A stretch of 64,000 nt of DNA from Liolophura sinensis. Its lineage: Eukaryota; Mollusca; Polyplacophora; Chitonida; Chitonidae. Under the pieces are notes generated by a model that searched no databases, was not told the DNA's origin, and worked only from the letters and a program-made list of their open reading frames with translations. Every line of letters begins with the position of its first letter. Within the stretch, counting starts at the first letter, position 1. The position numbers and the translations under genes are program-made. The DNA is taken from assembly GCF_032854445.1 (NCBI RefSeq), contig NC_088307.1, positions 10,664,001-10,728,000 on the forward strand. Reading direction: 5' to 3'. Positions 22,336-33,777 of the stretch are shown piece by piece.

Positions 22336-25300
22336 GTAAGTATACGCATCTGACTGTCAACTTTGTTTGAACTAGTTAGTTAGACTGTATCAAATCTGTG
22401 AGCTTATACATGATATTTTGTCGTATTTTAAGGCGGAGAAAATTCCTGCAAATATATGTGTGTGCATTTACTTGTAAGACAAATGGAGAAAACTGTCGCA
22501 CAAGTACGCAGTATGCCTATATTGTGTTTACAGAATTTTACAGAATTACAGTTGACAGAAGTTTACAGAATTATAAATCAAGTGAGAAGAAAATATATAC
22601 ATGATGGCAAAATAGGCGCGTCGAAACAATTTGAAACTTCTACGGCCATTGGCCGCAGCAGAAAATGCGAGGGTCCGCAGGCCGCCTAGGCCTCGGAAGC
22701 TTTGGAATGCTAGACGGCTGGAGATACTCGTTTTACTTAGTTTTATTTTCCCAAAGATCCAACACAGTTTTATATGCTCAACAGTCTACAGTGCAGATGT
22801 ATTTGCATGGGATTTCGCTTTGTTGGTGGCCATTAAATTGGTTCGACTTACTTTTGAATTCCTTTTTTTAGGTTTTTTTTTTTTAAGTTATTTTTGACGG
22901 AAAGTGGTACGGTCGTGGCCGTACCGGTCGTGCTGCTTTCGACTCCGCTGCAAAATAGATGAAAAAGAGTAAAAACTTACTTCCAAATATGGTCTTTAAT
23001 ATTTTTTTGATTTTTTCTTTTAGGAGGAAAGGGTATTTGAAATTACTTTTGTATGGTAGGTATTTAGGAGCATCTCTTGGTGCGTAACGTTTTTGCATAA
23101 TAATACTCTAAATATGAATATGATGCTTGTCTGTTGAATTTATTTGATTGTAAATTTGTTGTTTATATTCAAACAGATGCATTCATTCTGAATTATGATA
23201 TTATTTATATGATATTATTTTCAGGTATCTTGCGAAACACTTGAACTTGTAATATAATTGAAACATTTTTTGACCATAATTGAAATTTATTTCTGAAAAA
23301 TTTATTGCCTCATCACAGTGACAACAGTGATCTCGGCATTGTTCAAGAGTTGTGTAAAAAAATTTACTGGTGGTGGCAGTGATGTAAAGCGAATAGTAGA
23401 GAGCGACGCATGCGCTGTAAGGAGAATGTCAATCAATATGAGGCTTTCTAACGAGCTTTTTTCGCCAGGAACATTCGACGGCTGTCGGAAAAAAGGGGAT
23501 TCCCCATTTTCCTGCAGCGGAAGTAGGTTGGCTTGGCAACATGGTGGACATATTGTCATTTTCCTTCAAACGAGTGCTTGTTCTGCGGATTTACGTTCAT
23601 CTAAGTGAAACAACTGGCTGATAGGAAAACAGCAATAATAAAACGGTACGATATGCTTTGCGGCGAGATGTTGACTTTGCCGCCATGCTGTTGCGTGGCT
23701 GTGGCTTCACGACTCATGATTTTCCGTAAGTTACCCCAGTTTCGCCTCTGTCCGTGACTGCTGCCTTGTTTCGATCAGCGCGTTTATGATTGGCTTAAAG
23801 AGACACACCTCTTGAACGCTCTAGCATGGCCGGGGATAGGAAGTGAGTCAGATCGTTGTTAGCGAAGCGATGTACATACGTTGTGTTTTTAGTCAGGTTA
23901 GCGCTGGACATTAACACCACAATATCTGATACAACCGTATCCAAACCTTATCAGTGAAGAACAGGTCGGCTACATGTAAATAATCACTGAAGAGAGTATA
24001 CGCCTTTACACATACTACTTACAGCGCATGTGCCGCTCTCTTCGTATCACTGATTGTGTAAAGCTCCTAGACATTTAGTCTTAGCCTCACCACTTGTGTC
24101 CTTGCGATGAACTACATGTTCTCAATCAGCATCATCAATAAAATTGCGTCAGGTTTTTGCTTAGAATCACAATGCACCTATTGTACATTAACAGAGTGCA
24201 TGTGCTTTAAAGCGTTGTTAGAATGATAGGTTGAGACCGAGTTTTTGTGCTTTCTAACGTCACATCCTGTCGCATCACCGCGACCCCAAAGACCTCAGCG
24301 CTGCTAGCAGTAGCAGGGATGTAAAAGAACGCAGATGGCGGCACGTGCGTTGTAAGGAGTAGTCTTGACACACCTTGACGCACCACCAACTTGACATGTT
24401 GGTGGTGCGTTGAGAGTGAGGCTTTTGTGAATGATAACAGAAGTCTATTACCTAGAAGTATACAACTTCCCTATAGCTAATCTCCACGGCATTTTACAAT
24501 TTTACATATTATGTGACGTTTCTGCGCAGCCATCTATTTTTCTCTCTATTTCGCAGCAAACCTTTGAGAAACGGCTGACGCATGGTGGGAAAAATGTTCC
24601 AAATGGGTTGTGTTAAAGTAGATTTTAAAAAATTACGACAACAGAGAGTTTTGTGAAAGGACAACAGTGTCTTTGATAGTAATTATTTTAGAGTTTGCTT
24701 GGAAATGTAAAAAAATTCCCACACTGCAATAATACGCAGTTTCGGTTGCAAGGTGTGGGCAGTTCTTACATTAGATTTCCCATGGTTCAGTACAAAATTT
24801 CTACACATACGGTTGGCATATTTCTCCACCTAGTGGCGCGTGCTCCTCCAGATGACGTAACATGTTTTAGCTACAGGTATTTATTTATTTGATTCGTGTT
24901 TTACGCCGTAATAAAGAATATTCACTTATTCGACGGCGGCCAGCATTATATTGGGTGGAAACCGTGCAGAGCCCGGGGGAAACCCACGACCATCCGCAGG
25001 TTGCTGAGAGACCTTCCTACGTACTGCCGGAGAGGAAGATAGCATGCCCTGGACTTGAACTCACAGCGACCGCATTGGTGAAAGGCTCCTGGGTCATTAC
25101 CAACTGAGGTCCTCCGTAAGCTGCAGGGAAGTTGCATACTTGATACATATGTGTGAACGATTCGGACAGACACCATCACAACTCAGTTTGCTTTCAGTGG
25201 CCTCTGGTCAGTGTCTGTGGCATGGTCGTCGGAATCCCGATCTTCGTCTGGGTCCTTCCAGTGAGTCCCGAAACAAACCGAATTCCAGAAAGGCGAAGGG

Positions 25301-28300
25301 AAATGCGATGTAAGTTTTCATTTACATGAACCTCTGAACCATAGTGTTCCATGGTATGGTGAGCTTGTAAAGATGTTTGTCTATATATATCAGTGAGTAT
25401 ATGTTTAATAAAGCAGACAAATAATGCCTGCCATCCACAGTCGCGAAGAAAACATAAAAATGATGCCAAAATCAGACGAAAGAGCGTCAAAACTTATGTA
25501 ATCTCTCTTATGCAAATGTAATCTTTAATATGTTTTTTTGATTTCTTTTTCCGAGGGAAAAAGGTATTTGAAAATATTTTTGTATGGTCGGTATTTGGGA
25601 CCAACTTTTGGTATTTATCGTTGTTGCATAATAATGTTTTATATAAGGATGTGATGACATTAGTAAACAAAGACTATAAATACCAAAAGGTGGTCCCAAA
25701 TACCTACCATACAAAAATTATTTTCAAGCGTCTTTTTCTACTTAAGGAAAAATCGGAAAAAATATTGAAGACCGCATTTAGGAGTAACTTTTCGCACTCT
25801 TTCATATCATTTTTATGTTTTCTCCACGTTTAAGCCATACTTTAGAACAGACATGGGCCTCTGACGTCCTCAGAGACCGTGAATATGGGTAAGTAGGCCT
25901 ACATGTGTGTATGAGTTAAACAAAGTTGATAACTGTTTAACATAAACACAATACTTCCATAATGCCAAACCTCCCCCACCCACCATTATCATCCACCACC
26001 ACCACCCAGCACCACCCGCCACCGGCGGGTGGTGCTGGGTGGTGTGTATCAAAAATATAGCTGCTAAAGCGGCAATGCCGGGGTTCAAGCCAGTATTGCC
26101 AGCCTATGCGGGGTCACTTCGGGTTACCTTAATGGTGTCCATGCATGGATACATAATTAACCTAATTAGAAAGCCTACATTCTTTAAAGTCATTAGTGCA
26201 TTGTAAAAAAAATTTTTTTTTTTGCACGATTGCGTTCTAATTCCTTACTTTATGTACTTTCTATGGAGTCTTGTGTTGAACGTAGTTGATTCCGAAATAA
26301 GTCTATTTTCTTTGACGACTGGTATACGAATGTCTGTTTTTGACGATTAGTTTTGCGTGTACTTTTTTATACACTAGCTCTCTGTTGTTTGATTTGAATA
26401 TTGTGTTTCATTTTCATTACAGAAAGGTCAAGTGTGTCCAACAGGATTTGAATGTAGAACAGAACAGATCATTGTGACCTCACGCTTCCCGGAATGCAGT
26501 GGTGAGGCCTGTTTAACAGTTGTCGTTAGCGTAGTACACTGTGTGGTTAATATATTTTACTCATGTGAATATTGAACTGTTTCACTGTGAATAATGTATT
26601 GTTCCTCAGGGATTTCGAACTGTATCCCTGTGAATAACAAATTCTACTATGGGAATTTCCCTGTGAATAACGTATTGCACTCTGGGAATATTGAACTGTA
26701 TTAATGTGAATAACATATTGGACCCTTGGAATTTCGAAATGTATCCCTGTGAATAACGTATTTCACTCTGGGGGTTAAAAACTATACCACTGAGAACAGC
26801 GCGTAGTACTCCGGAAATTTACAACTGTAGCAACGTGAATAACATGTTGTACGTTGTCTCATTCAGTTCATGAGGATAATTTATTAATTTATTTATTTAT
26901 TTTATTGTTGTTTTATGCCGTATTCATACTGCATTCTTATAAATAGTTCCCTGTAAATATCTTATGCCATATATTCCTGGGAAACCACTCCATGGATAGA
27001 CTTGTCAGAAAGCTATAATAGATATCTGTGAATCATGTGACAGTGACGTAGTTTACATGTACGTAGCAATGGCCGTGACATTATATACCAACAGCAGAGG
27101 CCCTGAAGAGAGCGCTTGTATGCAATGGGCCAGCGAGATACACAATACCAAGACGTCAAGTAGGGTAGCTTTGCAATGCAGCATTTAATACACGTGCCTG
27201 TGTTTCACAAACAAATCCGTCTGTCTGTTAAATAAAAAGACAACAAATCACATAACTTGAGTTATTTCAGAACCTACACAGCCACAGGCGTGTTTTTCTG
27301 ACATGTCTGATAACTCTAGAAATCCAGTTTTATTCCGGAATACTTACGAGACTATATGAGATGCGCCATTAGAGAGCAACGAGAAACGCGATGTCGCGTC
27401 ACTCGTACAACATGGTCATATGATTAAAAGGCTAAAACAAGTTTCGGGTACCGTAAGCAGAAACGGTTGCGTCTTCGGGTTATACAAATAACGCGCATTA
27501 TTAGTTATAACTTTCGCTTTCGATTGTCTCCATGTGCGTGAATTTGCTTACTTTGAAGTACGATATCACAGCCGTGCTATGTTATAAATCAAAAAGTCGT
27601 GCTTTTTAAACATACTATGGGATAATTCATCGATGCATACATAAATCTGGTCTAGTGTTGTCTTTTCTTTCATAGATCTGCGTTCGGAAGTGATGGCTAG
27701 AACGGATGTGTTGAAGAATGCCACTCTCCGCACTACAATAGCTTCTACAACCCTGAGCGACTTCTACACAGACAACAGTGTGTTCCTAATCGAACTGAAT
27801 TCACTGCTCAGGGGGCCCCCCGACGGCAGCCCAGGTACGTTTGTATCTTGTCAATAATATTTTCTTTTTACGATAACCAACATATATCTATACCACTTGT
27901 GTGTCAGTTCTCCACAGTAAAACATGATTTTTGTCATAAACCCCTCCATTCACACACTGAAACTACAATGCTCTCCAGTCACGAACACAGACAACTACGC
28001 TCAACAGTCACGCACACAAACCACAACGCTCTACAGTCACACATCCAGACCACAACGCTCTCCGGTCACACATTCAGATCACAACGCTCTCCAGTCACAC
28101 ATCCAGACCACAACGCCCTCCAGTCACACATCCAGACCACAACGCTCTCCAGTCACACATCCAGACCACAACGCTCTCCAGTCACACATCCAAACCACAA
28201 CGCTCCCCAGTCACACATACAGACCACAACGCTCCCCAGTCACACATTCAGACCACAACTCTCCCCTGTCACACATCCAGACCACAACGCTCTCCAGTCA

Positions 28301-31300
28301 CACATCCACACCACAACCCTCCCCAGTCACACATCCAGACCACAACACTCCCCAGTCACACATCCACACCACAACCCTCCCCAGTCACACATCCAGACCA
28401 CAACGCTCCCCAGTCACACATCCAGACAACAACGCTCTCCAGTCTCACATCCAGACCACAACGCTCCCCAGTCACACATCCAGACCACAACGCTCTCCAG
28501 TCTCACATTCAGACCACAACGCTCTCTGGTCACACATTCAGACCACAACGCCCTCCAGTCACACATCCAGACCACAACGCTCTCCACTCACACATCCAAA
28601 CCACAACGCTCTTTAGTCACACATGCAGACCACAACGCTCCCCAGTCACACATCCACACCACAACGCTCTCCACTCACACATCCAAACAACAACGCTCTC
28701 CAGTCTCACATTCAGACCACAACGCTCTCTGGTCACACATTCAAACCACAACTCTCCCCAGGCACACATCCAGACCACAACGCCCTCCAGTCACACATCC
28801 AGACCACAACGCTCTCCAGTCTCACATCCAGACCACAACGCTCCCCAGTCACACATCCAGACCACAACGCTCTCTGGTCACACATTCAGACCACAACGCT
28901 CCCCAGTCACACATCCAGACCACAACGCCCTCCACTGACACATCCAGACCACAACGCTCTCCAGTCACACACTGAGACCACAATGCTCCCCTGTCACACA
29001 TCCAGACAACAACGCTCTCCACTCACACATACAGACCACAACGCCCTCCAGTCACACATTCAGACCACAACGCTCTCCACTCACACATCCACTCACACAT
29101 CTCCAGTCTCACATCCAGACCACAACGTTCCCCAGTCACACATCCAGACCACAACGCTCTCCGGTCACACATCCAAACCACAACGCCCTCCACTCACACA
29201 TACAGACCACAATGCTTCCCAGTCACACATTCAGACCACAATGCTTTCCAGTCACACATTCAGACCACAACGCTCCCAGTCACACATCCAGACCACGACG
29301 CTCTCCACTGACACATCCAGACCACAACGCTCTCCAGTCACACACTGAGACCACAATGCTCCCCTGTCACATATCCAGACAACAACGCTCTCCACTCACA
29401 CACCTAGACCACAACGCTCCCCAGTCACACATCCAAACCACAACGCTCTTTAGTCACACATGCAGACCACAACGTTCACCAGTCACACCTCCACACCACA
29501 ACGCTCTTCAGTTACACAATCATACCACAACGCTCCCCTGTCACACATCCAGACCACAACGCTCTCCAGTCACACATCTAGACCACAACGCTTCCCAGTC
29601 ACACATCCAAACCACAACGCTCTTTAGTCACACATCCAGACCACAACGCTCCCCAGTCACACCTCCAGACCACAACGCTCTTCAGTTACACAATCATACC
29701 ACAACGCTCCACAGTCGCACATTCACACCACCACTTTCTCCTGTTACACCTTCAAGCTACAACACTCTCTTGTTACACACATTCACACCACAGCGATCTC
29801 CTGTCACACCTCCAAGCTGCAACACTCTCCTGTTACACACATTCACACCACAGCGATCTCCTGTCACACCTCCAAGCTACAACACTCTCCTGTTACACAC
29901 ATTCACGCCACAACGCTCTCGTGTCACACCTCCGGACCACTCCTTTCATACAATTTCACCACAACGCTCCTCTTTTACACAACTTGATCACAACGCGCTC
30001 TCCTTTTACAGAGCTTGAACACACCGCTCTCCTTTTACACACCTAGACCACAGCGCTTTCCTTTAACACAACTTGACCACAACGCTCTCCTTTCACACAA
30101 CTTGACCACACCACGTTCCTTTCGCACAACTTGACCACCAACGCTCTCCTTTCACACAACTTGACCACAACACGTTCCTTCGCACAACTTGACCACCAAC
30201 GCTCTCCTTTCACACAACTTGACCACAATACGTTCCTTTCGCAAAACTTGACTACAGCGCTCTCCTTTTACACAGCGCTCTCACTCAAATTATCATTCCA
30301 ACTAAAGACAAATAGCTCTTAATTTATTTATTTTTCTTTATTTGTTGATCTCTTTGCTTGGCCTTTGACTTACATGGGATTCCTTACTTCTATGATGGCG
30401 GTCAGGTTTATGAATGAATGAAACAGGGGTGCCCAGTGTAAACAACAATCCTTGAGCACTTCGAGCTCGCGTTACCCTTTTCCATGGGCCATTAGTTTCA
30501 GTCAAAAACACTTGACATTTTATAACTGGTTTAATTCTAAAATATGTTATATTGGATGAACTTATGTTGATTGGTGTTTTACGACGCACTCAAGAATATT
30601 TCACTAATACGACGGCGGCCATCGTTGTGGTAGAAGGAAACCGGGCAGAGCCGGAAGGAAACCCACGAAATAATATTGTGTATGGCGTTAATCAGTTAAC
30701 AAGCAAATCAATACATTTAACGGTACCATAAATAAACAAAAGCCGAAAGAGTCTTTATCCTGGTCATGTGATCCTTTAACATTTGACTAGTATCTGTAGT
30801 TCCATCTGAAGACGACACATCTGTATAAGTTATAACCGGCTCTGATAGCTCAGTTGGTACAGTTGGTGTCCTGAGTCAAGTCACACCTAAGACCTTAAAA
30901 GAAGAAGTTGTAACTTCCTCGTTTGACCTTCATCATTAGCGGGGTAGTGCAACGACTGGTCGACCCGTATCAGTATAATTTGTTGTGTGGGACGCCATCC
31001 TTGCATTCGGTAAGTCGTCTCAGTGAAGCAGTACTAGACAAAAGGGCGGTGGAAATCCGTCCTGCAACAAGGAGGCACATTGCGTGCACTCTAAGGACTC
31101 ACTCGTCATCACTTGTCTGAAAAATTGTTAAGTACGACGTTAAACCCCAAGCGATCACTTATTTCAGTATTGAAAGTATGTTGACTGCTTCTGTTTTCAT
31201 GATTTCTTACTTCCTATGCCCAGGAGAAACCTACCACCATCCGCAGGTTGCTGATAGACATATGAAATACGAGTAAGTTGCTTATATCCTCCAGTTCTTT

Positions 31301-33094
31301 TGTTCTTGTATTCAATGCTTATATTTATCCCCTACAGAGGATATCGTGAAAGGCAGAATCAGCCTCTTCAATTCCCTGGTTCTCGGAGAACTGGCAGGGT
31401 CTCGCTCGATATTGACCGTAGAAGGATCTCGTCTACTTCAGCGATGATCTCGTCTTGGCTCTGAACCTTATCCAACCAACTACTCCCAACGTTGGGTTCG
31501 AAGTAGCTTAGTGAGTAATGTCCCGTTGTTCGAAAGTGTCTAAAAACTTTATATCAGATTGAAGTAACTTAAATCATATTTTAAGTTTTGTACTTAGTGC
31601 AAAATTAATGATGTAACTCAGTATACACTCAAAAATTAATCTGTTAATATTAGCAGAAAGTCTTATTTAAGTGATGCTAGAATGAAGTTTGTTAATACAG
31701 CCGATTATTCTGTTAAATATACACACACATTCTAGTCATTCAACATAGCCATTCTGTTAGACTAACAGGATATTATGTTGAATGTGACACAATATTGTGT
31801 TATGATAACAGAGCACATTCTAGAATCAATCAGACGATAGACTTTTGGTTAAATTTAACATATTAAATTTTGGAGTTGTGGCCTTTGTACAACTGTGTTG
31901 ACTGAAAAATTTCGCTAATTTTTTAAACATATAATATGACATAATACCAGTGTTAGCTAATACACTTTTGAATAATCGGGCCCTGTCTTGTTGGTGAACA
32001 GACGACAGGTCTGTTTCACAAAAAGACTTCGGTCGTGAGAACATTTGTTATGTATTTATTTGATGGGTGTTTTGTGCCGTACTCAAGAATATTTCATTTA
32101 TACGACGGCGGCCAGCATTATGGTGGGAGGAAACCGGGCATAGCTCGGGGAAAACGCACGACCATGCGTAGGTTGCTGAAAGACCTTCCAACTTACGGCC
32201 GGAGAGGAAGCCAGCATAAGCTGGACTTGAACTCACATCGACCGCATTGGTGAGAGGCTCCTGGATCATTGTGCCACGCTGTCGTGCTGACCCCCTCGGC
32301 CGCTGAGGCCCCGGCATGAAAATAAACTTTGTAATTCAAGTTAATCTTAAATATAAAAATTGATGCGATTTTGACTGCTGCTTCTGTGCACTGTTCAGCC
32401 AGTTTTGAGCCTTCAGATTCAATTTTTATTTGTTTGTGCACAAAACTGTAGTCCAGTTTGTTTTGACAAACATGATTCAGGGCTGGCTGTCCAAAGGTGA
32501 CCAGAGTTAAGCCAGGCTTAAATCTTAAGGCCAATCTCGACCTACAGCAAAACTAGGGGCACTTTACTCCAGACTAAAGCTAAAACCGGGCTAAACTGCT
32601 AATACATGTATACTTGTGGACAGCTGGGCGTAATCAAAGCAAATGTAACTTGACTTGGTTACGAACTACTAGAATTTTTGATGGTTTTGTCACAATGTTA
32701 CACGTATATACCCAACAGAATCAAAAACTTCATATTTGCTTAATTAAACCTCGCGGTGGAGGTATTGTTCGCATAAAGATGGAAATGTAGGCTTACCATG
32801 CTGTCATAACCGGAGAAACAGTGCAGAAGAAACAGAAGTAGATTACGCCATAGGACAAAATATGAATAATGTCCTTGCATGACACCAGACAAATTAGTTA
32901 TCATTCAAACAGCCTGGTCCCTGTGCTCAAGTAAATTGGCAAAGAGACAAATAAATGCATACAGAGAATATCCTTTAATTATCGATATGATACTTTTTTC
33001 CAGCGAGTTGGTTCTATGGAGAAGAGAGAATGGCATCCTGAAGGCCGCTGTCCAGACATTAAATCTCGTTCCGTTTATGATACCCTCAGCATGA
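22297..33094 (+). CDS. Secreted NTF2-like (SnoaL/DUF4440-type) protein, copy 3, frameshifted in this sequence
   Basis: Five exons have matching phases: 22297-22335, 26423-26501, 27676-27834, 31338-31510 and 33004-33094 (TGA). AATAAA is at 33249. Exon 1 (MLFRPLITFLLTA) is a signal-peptide core. Exon 2 adds a Cys-rich segment, KGQVCPTGFECRTEQ then ending FPECS. Exons 3-5 form the NTF2-like domain, with SDFYTDNSVFLIEL, then FSDDLVLALNLIQP, then YELVLWRRENGILKAAVQTL. Exon 4 has one extra G at 31424-31425 relative to copy 1, which shifts the frame into a stop within ten codons. Without it the product would be about 179 residues. Either the gene is a recent pseudogene or the base is an assembly error. 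The function is unknown; secretion is inferred from exon 1. Confidence 0.68.
22955..23105. repeat. Half copy of a long-inverted-repeat (foldback) element
   Basis: gaaaaagagtaaaaacttac then ggtctttaatatttttttga then gtatggtaggtatttaggag matches one arm of the hairpin element at 25475-25825. Confidence 0.65.
23106..24877. other. Intron 1 of copy 3, mostly unique
   Basis: No exon was recognised. The frame 23318-23608 (96 aa) has no family signature. A perfect hairpin at 24378-24410 is listed separately. Confidence 0.35.
24378..24410. repeat. Perfect 13-bp hairpin with 7-nt loop
   Basis: The arm acgcaccaccaac (24378-24390) and its exact complement gttggtggtgcgt (24398-24410) are separated by ttgacat. 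It is not followed by a T run and lies in an intron. Confidence 0.9.
24880..25115 (-). mobile_element. SINE family A
   Basis: The tail tatttatttgattcgtgttt, the full centre and the remains of the head (accaactgaggtcctccg) are present. It lies in intron 1 of NTF2-like copy 3. Confidence 0.9.
25475..25825. mobile_element. Foldback / MITE-like element with about 110-150 bp inverted arms
   Basis: The left arm (25520-25622) carries tttttgatttctttttccga, gtatggtcggtatttgggac and caacttttggtatttat. The right arm (25676-25790) carries the reverse complement ataaataccaaaaggtggtc, ccaaatacctaccatac and cggaaaaaatattgaag. The spacer is about 50 bp. The outer ends (gacgaaagagcgtcaaaact and agtaacttttcgcactcttt) also pair imperfectly. 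No coding capacity. Confidence 0.75.
26001..26043. repeat. Perfect GC-rich 20-bp hairpin, 3-nt loop
   Basis: The left arm accacccagcaccacccgcc (26001-26020), loop acc and right arm ggcgggtggtgctgggtggt (26024-26043) are exact complements. The arms grow out of a CCACCA-rich tract just to the left. Confidence 0.95.
26423..26501 (+). CDS. NTF2-like copy 3, exon 2 (Cys-rich segment)
   Basis: 79 bp, phase 0 in and 1 out, acceptor ttttcattacag, donor g|gtgagg. It encodes 26 residues with three cysteines (VCPTGFEC then PEC). Its phases fit between the signal-peptide exon and the NTF2-like exons exactly. Confidence 0.62.
26560..26860. repeat. Degenerate tandem repeat, about 45 bp
   Basis: Units carry ctgtgaataacgtattgcac, tctgggaat and a variable ttgaactgtatccc. 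It is related in motif to the array at 1-450, which holds the same intron position in copy 1. Confidence 0.75.
26880..26940 (-). mobile_element. SINE family A tail fragment
   Basis: It carries taatttatttatttatttta then ttgttgttttatgccgtatt and stops there. Confidence 0.7.
26941..27675. other. Intron 2 of copy 3, remainder
   Basis: Unique sequence with nothing recognised. It ends in the acceptor tttctttcatag. Confidence 0.4.
27676..27834 (+). CDS. NTF2-like copy 3, exon 3
   Basis: 159 bp, phase 1 in and out. It aligns end to end without gaps with 1229-1387 of copy 1. The shared segments include LRSEVM, STTLSDFYTD and LLRGPP-like residues. Confidence 0.8.
27945..30290. repeat. Large minisatellite, unit 29 bp, about 60 copies plus a variant tail
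   Basis: Unit: accacaacgctctccagtca then cacatccag. The array is tight from 28000 to 29700, then shifts to longer units (ttacacacattcacaccaca, then acaacttgaccacaacgctc) to 30290. Since 29 is not a multiple of three and the unit has no stop in any frame, it produces long overlapping plus-strand frames (375, 268, 241 and 230 codons) of Thr/His/Ser/Pro repeats. I regard these as artefacts. It fills intron 3 of NTF2-like copy 3. Confidence 0.97.
30560..30670 (-). mobile_element. SINE family A fragment
   Basis: Tail and first half only: gttgattggtgttttacgac through gcagagccggaaggaaaccc. Confidence 0.85.
30838..31165 (+). mobile_element. SINE family B, full length with tRNA head
   Basis: It starts ccggctctgatagctcagtt, a tRNA box A, followed by a degenerate box B (gagtcaagtcacacc), the family core and the tail aagtacgacgttaaacccca. 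Confidence 0.88.
31338..31510 (+). CDS. NTF2-like copy 3, exon 4 with one-base frameshift
   Basis: 173 bp against 172 in copy 1. Translation runs EDIVKGRISLFNSLVLGELA then SRSILTVE, shifts at the extra G (31424-31425), and resumes in another frame as DLVYFSDDLVLALNLIQP. Acceptor cctacag and donor ta|gtgagt are intact. Confidence 0.7.
31618..31822 (+). repeat. Dispersed repeat D, about 210 bp
   Basis: It begins acactcaaaaattaatctgt and contains agtgatgctagaatg, tcattcaacatagcc and gactaacaggatattatgtt. A second copy is inverted at 35355-35566. Possible MITE; no clear inverted termini seen. Confidence 0.65.
32046..32315 (-). mobile_element. SINE family A, near full length
   Basis: All family parts are present, ending with cctcggccgctgaggccccg. 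It lies in intron 4 of NTF2-like copy 3. Confidence 0.92.
32316..33003. other. Intron 4 of copy 3, remainder
   Basis: Unique sequence, ending in the acceptor gatacttttttccag. Confidence 0.4.
33004..33094 (+). CDS. NTF2-like copy 3, terminal exon
   Basis: Phase 2 in, stop TGA at 33092-33094. It encodes YELVLWRRENGILKAAVQTL then a short hydrophobic tail. It is followed by three to four imperfect copies of gcaaaggaagtaacaacgcc (33095-33240) and AATAAA at 33249. Confidence 0.78.
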
Positions 33095-33259
33095 GCGAAG
33101 TAACATCTATCAGGGTCTATCAGGGAGGTAACAACGCCCAGGATGGTTTGCAAGGGAAGTAACAACGTCCAGGTTTGTTTGCAGGGGAAGCAACAACGCC
33201 CATGATTGTTTGCAAAGGAAGTAACAACGCCCTTAAGTGTCTGCTGCCAATAAAACTAA

Positions 33260-33775
33260 TTGCTTCTTATGATATGTTTGTTCATAGAACTTATGTGTCC
33301 CTCCGCAAAATATTAATTGTTGGTCAGTTTGTTGGAGGCTGATCTGAACACAGGAAAAAAAAAACTAGCAGATTGACTTGCAATCCTTTGTGCATGTAGA
33401 TCATGAAATAAGCTAGGAGTAGGTAAGCAGTACTCCCTGTCTTGTCTTATGACACTGCTGTGGTTGCAAGGTTGAGACACCTGTCCCGGGAACTGGAAAC
33501 AATTGTCAAAGCCGAGTTGAGGCGTGTCATGTTGCTCAAAAATAGGCTAACGCTGGAACATGCACTTCATTGATTTGTTCCCATACTAAAAAAAATAGGC
33601 AACAGGTACTGGTCGAACAATTGACACACGATACTGTGACTGGATGTAAGCTGTCAAGTTTGGTGTTTTTAACACGGCATTCCACTGAAATTGCATCATA
33701 AGGCATAAAGGGAGAATTTCAAGTTGATAAGAGACATTATCTTCGATTATTAATGGCCCGTGTGTACACACAGAA
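33260..33775. other. Intergenic, nothing recognised
   Basis: Downstream of the copy 3 polyadenylation signal. No repeat or gene signature was seen. Confidence 0.4.
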
Positions 33776-33777
33776 AC

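Noticed and set aside
27848-30018. Four long plus-strand frames (230-375 codons) rich in Thr, His, Ser, Pro
   Set aside because: They are read through a 29-bp minisatellite that lacks stops in three frames, with no splice sites, conserved domain or codon bias of its own.
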